Shown in pieces: positions 1 to 11,768 of a stretch of 11,768 nt of DNA. The notes under the pieces are model-generated. The model ran no database searches. It was not told the origin of the DNA and saw nothing but the letters and a program-made list of their open reading frames with translations. Where the stretch lies: positions 182,474-194,241 of the forward strand of contig MU646484.1 in NCBI GenBank assembly GCA_026770585.1, given 5' to 3'. This stretch comes from Baffinella frigidus (lineage: Eukaryota > Cryptophyceae > Cryptomonadales > Baffinellaceae). How positions within the stretch are numbered: the first letter of the stretch is position 1; the number at the start of each line of letters is the position of its first letter. The position numbers and the translations under genes are program-made.

Positions 1-32
1 GAGAGAGAGAGAGAGAGAGAGAGATGACGCCT

Positions 33-72
<40 letters not shown>

Positions 73-92
73 GCCTCTGAGAGAGAGAGAGA
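1..92. repeat. GA microsatellite interrupted by ATGACGCCTCT
   Basis: Two long (GA)n tracts and one shorter one are separated by two exact copies of TGACGCCTCT, at 25-34 and 69-78. The window begins inside the repeat, so its full length is unknown. Confidence 0.9.
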
Positions 93-1014
93 GATCTTTA
101 TTGACGACCAATTGATCCGGATCCACTTGATCGCAGAAGGGTTTCAGCGGTAGAACGAGCGCCATGGGGGTTTGGATTCCCTTTTACTGGTAGCAATATA
201 TCTACCTTCCTAGACCGGACAACGAACCATCCTCACAGCGGACCTCGAAGGGATTTCGAATAACCCCTAAGCGATATGACACACGACGCTACGGTAGGCA
301 ATGGCGTAGGGACATGGGGGGGCTCCTACGGATGAGGTAACGGAAAGTAGGTGGATTATCCACCGAAAATTACTTCGTAGCCCGCTGCGTGGTCATTCAG
401 ACGAGAAGTGGTGCCGAAACATCAACTTGATGGCACCACGCCAGGTCATAGACGCGAATTTCAAGCGCAACGTTTCCCGCTAAAAGCGTTAACGTACCTT
501 ATCCTGGTACAGATTCTTATCAGTCCGCAAGCAAAGGGCTCCAATTCCCAACACTTTTGGAGTGTGTTCCCCGTGAGAATCAACTTTACTCGTAGGTTGT
601 GTAGTAAAACGAAGTTTCGACTAATGACCTGGCGCGGCCTGTGAAGCTCGGCTGGGCCCATATGGGTTGGGTCGAGGAACTCATCCGTAGATTACTCCCA
701 ACTCCTCAAGAGTGAGGTGGGCTGTGGCCTTGGATATGAGTGTAAATAAAAGCACCAAAGCACGAAGCGATTCCTCCTCTCCTCAGACACTACACTCACA
801 AACCACGCGCGGACCTCCCCCCCCGCATAAAAAAAACACGCGCGACAACCACAACCACGCAAGAGTGTAGGGCTGACCTGGGAAAACAAGCCAGTTCACA
901 CGGAATTTGTAACAACTTTCCGAAATTTCATTTTTCTGTGGGAAGAATGTCCACTTATGAACTTAAGAAATAGTAGAATTCTCCCATAAACAAAACACGC
1001 GCGACTACCGCAAA
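93..1014. other. Intergenic, repeat relics, no gene recognised
   Basis: Only short open frames without coding character. It holds a family-GGATCC relic (288-312) and a 110-bp sequence at 845-955 that recurs inverted at 4646-4755. The segment 522-566 recurs inverted at 1460-1502 (CCAAAAGTGTTGGGAAT). It also has a GTGTAGTAA motif at 599. Confidence 0.6.
845..955. repeat. Dispersed repeat, partner inverted at 4646-4755
   Basis: Shared blocks are CACGCAAGAGTG, GGGAAAACAAG, GTTCACACGGAATTTG and AACTTTCCGAA. On its minus strand the sequence contains GAACTG.CTTGTTTTCCCAG followed by GTCAGC, which resembles an intron 3' end (branch, pyrimidine tract, CAG). Confidence 0.65.
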
Positions 1015-1122
1015 GCACGCGCCAACCCCCCCCCTTCACAAACAAACTCACCACCTCAAAACTCACAACCTCGCCCTCTCACACAAAACTCACAACCTCG
1101 CCCTCTCACACAGCTAAGCAGG

Positions 1123-1196
1123 GCCATCCTGCAGGATACGTTCCAGTGCCCGCTTATGGCGGGAGCTCGAGCAACCTAAAGGACCAAAAGGGCTGC
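1123..1196 (+). repeat. Repeat family C, copy 1
   Basis: GGGCCATCCTGCAGGATACG, TTCCAGTGCCCGC, GGGAGCTCGAGCAACCTAAA, GGACCAAAAGG. It shares the order CTGCAG..TTCC..CCGCCTAT..GAGCTCGA..AACCT..GGACC with copies at 1383, 4381 and 10845. Confidence 0.65.
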
Positions 1197-1215
1197 TCAC
1201 CGCGACCGAGCAGGA

Positions 1216-1319
1216 GGTGCGTACGGATCCGGGTAGTTGCGTAGGAACCTACGATACCTACGCTATTGCCTACCGTAGGGTGCTGGTACCCGGTCTTCGC
1301 ACCCGGTGCGAAGACCGGG
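1216..1319 (+). repeat. GGATCCGGGTAG repeat, plus-strand copy outside the gene
   Basis: GTGCGTACGGATCCGGGTAG, then CCTACGCTATTGCCTACCGTAGGG, then a GACCGGG-type end that is itself an inverted repeat (CCGGTCTTCGCACC, GGTGCGAAGACCGG). It is preceded by GCGACCGAGCAGGAG, which resembles a WD40 exon end (ATGAE), so an inverted relic of the donor junction travelled with it. A shorter piece of the family is at 288-312. Confidence 0.6.
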
Positions 1320-1382
1320 CACGCGCCAACCCCCCCCCTGCATAAACAATTTCACCACCTCGCCCTCTCACACAGCTAAGCT

Positions 1383-1457
1383 GGGCCATCCTGCAGGATA
1401 CGTTCCAGTGTCCGCCTATTCTGGGAGCTCGAGCAACCTAAAGGACCAAAAGGGCTG
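1383..1457 (+). repeat. Repeat family C, copy 2
   Basis: A near-identical copy of 1123-1196, within a larger direct duplication (1015-1200 and 1319-1463) that also contains a run of C, CACCACCTC and CTCGCCCTCTCACACAGCT. Confidence 0.65.
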
Positions 1458-1596
1458 CGCACCCAAAAGTGTTGGGAATCGGAGCCCTTCGCGTGCGGAG
1501 TTTTAAAAATGTGTGCTACGATAAGCCATCTAAACACTTTTAGCGCGAACGAGTGTGTGTGAAAAAGGAACTTGCGACCTGGTGTGGGCTGCTCAC

Positions 1597-1647
1597 CTCG
1601 GTGCGCGTCTCGGCGTCCCAGATCTTGACCGAATAGACAAAACCATC
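1597..1647 (-). pseudogene. Donor-side WD40 exon fragment downstream of the gene
   Basis: The minus strand encodes [17 protein letters not shown], ending in GAG then GTGAGCAGC. The AETRT ending matches exon 7 (AETRTQ) rather than the other blades, so it is a relative of exon 7. It merges upstream into the CCTCGCCCTCTCACACAGCT intron repeat without an acceptor. Confidence 0.6.
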
Positions 1648-1897
1648 ACCTCGCCCTCTCACACAGCTGCTCGCCTATCCAACTCGCTTACCCCCTGTGA
1701 ATTACCCCTTTACGGTTCTACCGAGTCTCTCCGCGGAAGGCTGAGGTTGTGAGGACCGGGTCCTGGACGGGCCCGCCTCGGGTAAAAGGGCTCCACGGGT
1801 GAGCGCCTATAAGTAGTTGTAAGGAATCCTGTCAGTGAATCATCAGAGATCGGAGAGCTCGCGCGGCATGCCTTCAGAGAGGTGTCCAGCTACATTA

Positions 1898-2100
1898 GAG
1901 CCAATCTGGTAGGACTTGGCCAGAGCGAACTTCGAACTAGCGAGATTGCGAACTTCTAGATGGACTCTTTTGGACATGTAGTGTTTTAAATTCAAAATTT
2001 GCAGTACAAATCGGTGTTTACTAATAATTACGGTCCATCTAGAAGCTCGCAATCTCGCTAGTTCGAAGTTCGCTCTGGCCAAGTCCTACCAGATTGGCTC
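1898..2100. mobile_element. 203-bp fold-back element with TA target duplication and a related empty site
   Basis: The arms at 1896-1965 and 2033-2102 (including flanking TA) match at 69 of 70 positions by eye. The loop of about 67 nt is AT-rich. It is flanked by TA at 1896-1897 and 2101-2102. The flanks read GCTACAT-TA and TA-CCGGGATT. An uninterrupted GCTACATTACCGGGATT occurs at 2365-2381, so that is a paralogous empty site. No coding capacity. Confidence 0.85.
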
Positions 2101-2119
2101 TACCGGGATTGATAGACTC

Positions 2120-2190
2120 AGGCTGGGAGGCGACACGCGAGAGCAGAAAGATGCTCTCGAGAGTCACCTACCCAGAGTCAAATATCACTA
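2120..2190. repeat. Dispersed repeat, partner at 7701-7770
   Basis: Blocks CACGCGAGAG, AGAAAGAT, CTCGAG, ACCTACCCAGAGTC and ATATCAC match 7701-7765 in the same orientation. In both places the sequence begins right after the right arm or flank of an inverted-repeat element. Confidence 0.6.
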
Positions 2191-2202
2191 CCGGGATTGA
2201 AT

Positions 2203-2325
2203 CAATTACCGGGATTTAATCAATCCTGGGCAACCCTTATCAATCCTGGCCAATCCTAAAACCAATCCTGGTCAATCCTAAAACCAATCCTGGTCAATCC
2301 TAAATCAATCCTGGTCAATCCTATT
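2203..2325 (+). repeat. CAATCCTGG(T/C)CAATCCTAAA tandem repeat
   Basis: Five to six degenerate copies of a unit of about 21 bp, CAATCCTGGTCAATCCTAAAAC. It is preceded by ACCGGGATTGAATCAATT-type sequence, which may be the seed. It lies downstream of the minus-strand gene. Confidence 0.8.
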
Positions 2326-2380
2326 GATTCTGCCGAGTCTTTCCACGGAAGGCTGAGTTGTCCGGCTACATTACCGGGAT

Positions 2381-9201
<6,821 letters not shown>

Positions 9202-9810
9202 CTCCGGTGAGAAGGCCGGACCTGCAACAGCGGATGCAGGCGTCAGCCTCAGCCAAGGAAGAGGCTCCTCGGCTGAGGGAGGGAGGTTGCCGATGTTCAA
9301 GGAGCAGCGTTGCCGCCGCAAGTTCCAGAAATGGCCTCCCCTCCCACGCAGCCACAGCTGGCGAGAAGCACGCGGCGTCGACAGTGCAAACCGACCAACT
9401 CCTTGCGCAACAACAGAAACCCGGGAGGTTTCTGTCAGGAATACGCCGAGTTTTCCGTGGTTGGTAACCCCCAACGAAATTAGCGGCGGTTCGCTACTTC
9501 CGCGTTCGCGGAAGCAAGGGGGGCCTGGGGTCTGGCGCTCATCTCTCCCCAGCCGGTAGCGGTGGTGGGAGATGGGTCTCCCAGCCCTGGGGCTATGAGT
9601 GCTGCAGCACGGTGGGAGGTGCAGGCACACGCGCGCGCGGGGGGAGGGAACCTGGAGCTTCGCGGCGTCCTCTCCCCGGTCACAGCGCGCGGCTGCGAAA
9701 GCCCTCCCCCCTCGTGACGTCAGCCCTGAAAGCGTCCAGGGCTGGACGCCTTCGATTTTTTGGTACATTCTGGGCCGGAGGAGTCAAATTCACGAGAAAC
9801 GGCGAAGAGA
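9202..9810. promoter_or_regulatory. Putative shared 5' region between the two divergent genes
   Basis: About 610 bp separate the chosen start codons of the minus and plus genes. The stretch is GC-rich with a CG-alternating tract near 9630 (CACGCGCGCGCGG) and G-runs. It carries none of the repeat families that fill the rest of the window, as expected for a constrained control region. No TATA box or other defined core element was recognised. Part of it (9202-9768) is open in the minus frame and could be 5' UTR or an N-terminal extension. Confidence 0.35.
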
Positions 9811-10056
9811 ATGGGGCTGATCAATGAGTTCAACGACGCTTTGGCAGAGATGCATTACCCCCCAGTGACGGTCGATGTCGTGCGCCGTTTCATGGCGCTC
9901 CATCCCACTTCAGTTGTAGACGCAGTCGAAGAGTACGTCATCGAGATGAACGAGGACACTCCGAACATGGACACCCCTCAAGACGCCGCCCCGAACATCG
10001 CTTCGACACAAAAGCTCAGCGACAAACCCTGCGATTTTCTTGAAAAGAACTGGTGA
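9811..10056 (+). CDS. First coding block of a divergent plus-strand gene, weakly UBA/CUE-like
   Basis: The ATG at 9811 has A at -3 and G at +4, a favourable eukaryotic context. The frame encodes 81 residues to a TGA at 10054-10056. Residues 1-45 (FNDALAEMHYPP, VVRRFMALHP, VVDAVEEYVIEM) could form three short helices and recall UBA/CUE folds, including a final A.E.Y. helix. This is a weak resemblance, not a confident domain call. Residues 46-81 are acidic then polar (NEDTPNMDTPQDAAPN). Third codon positions are strongly GC-rich up to about 10030, which supports coding. The end is unresolved. GTGAAACG at 10053 and GTACGT at 9933 are candidate donors; 9933 joined to an AAG at 10047 restores frame with the next coding block. 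The gene is divergent from the F-box/WD40 gene. Confidence 0.55.
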   Translation: MGLINEFNDALAEMHYPPVTVDVVRRFMALHPTSVVDAVEEYVIEMNEDTPNMDTPQDAAPNIASTQKLSDKPCDFLEKNW

Positions 10057-10073
10057 AACGGACCTCAACACAG

Positions 10074-10315
10074 GATCTTTTCAAACAAGAGCGCAACATT
10101 ACGACGCGGCGGTGAAGCTTCTCGAGGGTACGTTCTGGGCTCAAGCTGTCCCTGGCCTGTGCTTGTTCTCCGACCTCGAGCCGGTGTGCCTTGTGCGGTC
10201 GAGCGACGTCATCGTGTCAACGGTGCTGTGCACGTTCCCCGGACACAACCCCACGAGAACCCTCGGGCACGAGGGTTCTTGGTGCGGATGGTGCTCGAGG
10301 GTCCTGGGAGTGGCA
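10074..10315 (+). CDS. Probable second coding block of the plus-strand gene
   Basis: A different frame from the block before it is open from 10040 to 10336. It begins to look coding after the acceptor-like CAACACAG at 10066-10073: QTRAQHYDAAVKLLEG, then FWAQAVPGLCLFSDLEPVCL, with almost all third positions G or C through about 10250. Candidate 5' splice sites are GTACGT at 10128 and GTGAGG just after 10315. The first would leave only an 18-codon exon. No domain is recognised. The link to the 9811 block is an inference from order, strand and codon bias. A frame change of +1 is needed, and the CAACACAG acceptor has no phase-matched good donor. Confidence 0.4.
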
Positions 10316-10447
10316 GGTGAGGAGAGGAGCGGGTAGTGGTGGTGGTCGTGAGGGGGGGCTAGGACGGGCCCGCCTCGGGACGGAGGCTAGGACGGGCCCG
10401 TGGGGGAGGAGACGGAGGAGGAACCCTCGGGTTTGAGGGTTCTGGGA
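10248..10447 (+). repeat. Two related hairpins, GAACCCTCGGG...GAGGGTTC
   Basis: AGAACCCTCG GGCA CGAGGGTTCT (10257-10280) is a perfect 10-bp stem with a 4-nt loop. GAACCCTC GGGTTT GAGGGTTC (about 10420-10441) is an 8-bp version. Between them GGACGGGCCCG occurs twice; it is also found at 1766-1776. This marks the end of coding-like sequence. Confidence 0.6.
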
Positions 10448-10651
10448 GCGAGGGTGAAGAAAGGCAGAAGAGAGGGAGGAAATGGTCACCTCCAGAGAGG
10501 AGGATGAGTTCATCTCATCATGCGAACTTGGGGAAGCGTGCCCATTTCGCAGGTTCAAACAAATCTGCAGTTGCAAACAAACCTCTGGCCTCGCGTGAGA
10601 CATGCCGCGTGAGACATGGCTTCGGCCCAGACAACCCCAGTGGCGCTTCAT

Positions 10652-10774
10652 GTACAGGGGTTCCTCGCTCATAAGAAAGCGCCACCCCCTAGGACCCTAC
10701 AGTAGGCCTATGCCTAGGACCCTATGGTGGTTTTTGGGGGGAGACGTGTTCTTGTGAGCGAGGTACCCCTGTAC
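10652..10774. mobile_element. 123-bp palindromic element, family B copy 1
   Basis: It runs GTACAGGGGTTCCTCGCTCA to GAGCGAGGTACCCCTGTAC with the same interior palindrome (CCTAGGACCCTACAGTAGGC). It is more diverged from the copies at 11270 and 11553 than they are from each other. Its flanks (CTTCAT, ACCGTT) are different. Confidence 0.75.
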
Positions 10775-10844
10775 ACCGTTGTGAGGCTGTGTGTCAGGGG
10801 CACCTCTCAGATAACGATCCTCTGCACCGGGGGGCCTGAATGTG

Positions 10845-10922
10845 ATCCGAAAGGAAGCATGGCTTTTCTGCAGAACCAGTTCCGGTATCCGCCTATGTTG
10901 AGAGCTCGAAGAACCTAAAGGA
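10845..10922 (+). repeat. Repeat family C, copy 4 with a short open frame
   Basis: ATG at 10859 opens 19 codons ending ARRT and TAA. It is preceded by GATCCGAAAGGAAGC, similar to GATCCTAAGGGACGC of the copy at 4381. It may be the tail of a coding mobile element, or just a non-coding repeat. Confidence 0.55.
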
Positions 10923-11269
10923 CCCAAAGGAGCTCGGCAGCGGGCTGCAGCGGGCGACAGGTTGCGTTTCGAGGGATCCCCAGGACATCAGAGTAGCCTC
11001 ACGGACCTAAAGGATAAGAAGACACCTCCTCCAGGAGGACCACAGGGCCGTACATGCAGGGAGGGTTTCCAGGGACCTTGAGGATCTTCAGGCTTGATCC
11101 AATCCCACCATAGCCGGACACCTGAGCCTTTCGTGCAAAGTCCCGGCAGAACCGGGTGTCTCCATCGTCGACGAGTGGAGGGTGCGGATGCTGCTTGAGC
11201 CAAGAGCGGCGGTGTCGGACATCACACCGGCCCTGTTTCAAGCTTCGTGGTTTGGTTGGGAAGACGGAG
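10923..11269. other. No gene recognised
   Basis: Open frames here are short and lack coding bias or a recognisable motif. A CCTCCTCCAGGAGG palindrome occurs at 11026-11039, and CGGACCTAAAGGAT at 11001-11014 faintly resembles family C. Confidence 0.5.
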
Positions 11270-11392
11270 CTACAGGGGTACCTCGCTCATAAGGAACTGC
11301 ACCCCCCCTAGGACCACCATAGGGCCCTAGGCATAGGCCTACTGTAGGGCCCTAGGGGGGGTTGGTTTCTTATGAGCGAGGTTCCTCTGTAG
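11270..11392. mobile_element. 123-bp palindromic element, family B copy 2
   Basis: It starts CTACAGGGGTACCTCGCTCA and ends with the near reverse complement. The interior CCCCCCTAGGACC...CCTAGGGGGGG also pairs, so almost the whole element folds on itself. It is a MITE-like element with no coding capacity. It is the first half of a tandem duplication with the copy at 11553. Confidence 0.8.
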
Positions 11393-11768
11393 GCCCGCCG
11401 GAGAAACAGCGTTTCGGAGAGATCTTTATTGGGTACACATGTACCACCCATTGTTTGACGACCCTAGGACACCATAATGAGGTCCCACTTTCCAACCACT
11501 TCCGATTTGTGACAAGTCAGAATTTGGGCGGGGCTGTTGCTCGAGCACGAAGCTACAGGGGTGCCTCGCTCATAAGAAACCGCCCCCCCCTAGGACCCTA
11601 CAGTAGGCCTATGCCTAGGGCCTTACGGTGGTCCTAGGGGGGGGGCAGTTTCTTATGAGCGAGGTACCCCTGTAGGCCCGCCGGAGAAACAGCGTCCCAG
11701 AGAGATCTCCGGCAAACAGCGTTTCAGAGAGATCTTTCTTGGGTACACCCGCACCACCCATCACCCGC
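11393..11768 (+). repeat. Tandem duplication flanking family B copies
   Basis: GCCCGCCGGAGAAACAGCGT, GAGAGATCTTT, TTGGGTACAC and CACCACCCAT follow both element copies (11393-11452 and 11676-11762). The second has an extra internal GAGATCTCCGGCAAACAGCG repeat. GAGAGATCTTTATTG also occurs at 90-111 beside the GA microsatellite, so this is part of a dispersed repeat. Confidence 0.65.
11553..11675. mobile_element. 123-bp palindromic element, family B copy 3
   Basis: It starts CTACAGGGGTGCCTCGCTCA and ends ACCCCTGTAG. C-run and G-run arms surround TAGGACCCTACAGTAGGCCT. It is the same length as the copy at 11270, and both are followed by GCCCGCCGGAGAAACAGCGT. Confidence 0.8.

Noticed and set aside
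408-644. 78-residue plus-strand open frame
   Set aside because: It opens at a non-ATG codon, has no coding bias and overlaps a dispersed repeat at 522-566.
2203-2325. CRISPR-like array
   Set aside because: The repeats of about 21 bp are contiguous and degenerate, with no unique spacers, in an intron-bearing eukaryotic locus.
9202-9768. N-terminal extension of the F-box/WD40 protein to the ATG at 9768
   Set aside because: Composition is Arg/Pro/Ser-rich with low aliphatic order, and the F-box-like segment begins just after the ATG at 9201. It is kept as a possibility, not as the chosen start.

Overview
The window is eukaryotic genomic DNA, most likely from a unicellular eukaryote and possibly an alga. 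Evidence for this is GT-AG introns with CTGAC/CTGAT branch-point-like motifs, GC-rich third codon positions in the exons, long repeat-filled introns and many small non-autonomous inverted-repeat elements. Nothing here fixes the taxon. No rRNA, tRNA, CRISPR array or prokaryotic operon structure is visible.

The main gene lies on the minus strand (about 9201 down to 2381). Exon 1 encodes an F-box-like N-terminus and one WD40 repeat. Six further exons of exactly 126 bp (8373-8498, 7957-8082, 6564-6689, 3941-4066, 3127-3252, 2426-2551) each encode one complete 42-residue WD40 repeat with phase-0 boundaries. Together they give seven repeats, the number needed for a closed seven-bladed propeller, in a predicted protein of about 463 residues. 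An F-box plus WD40 architecture is typical of substrate receptors of SCF-type ubiquitin ligases. That function is inferred from architecture only.

The introns are full of broken WD40 exon copies of two kinds. Acceptor-side fragments keep the 3' splice site and the first 10-60 nt of an exon. Donor-side fragments keep the last 36-54 nt and the 5' splice junction. Several small mobile elements with 2-bp target duplications sit among them. Three insertions lie 1-3 nt inside an intron's 5' end. Two of these belong to one family, are in opposite orientation, and occupy the same position at two different donor junctions.

On the plus strand a divergent gene starts at 9811, about 610 bp from the start chosen for the minus gene. 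Its first coding block (81 codons to a stop) is weakly UBA/CUE-like. A second coding-like block (about 10074-10315) lies in another frame, and the junction is unresolved.

The left end (1-2380) is intergenic: a GA microsatellite, dispersed and inverted repeats, a clean 203-bp fold-back insertion with its related empty site 260 bp away, and a CAATCCTGG tandem repeat. The right end (10650-11768) carries three copies of a 123-bp almost fully palindromic element, two of them inside a tandem duplication.
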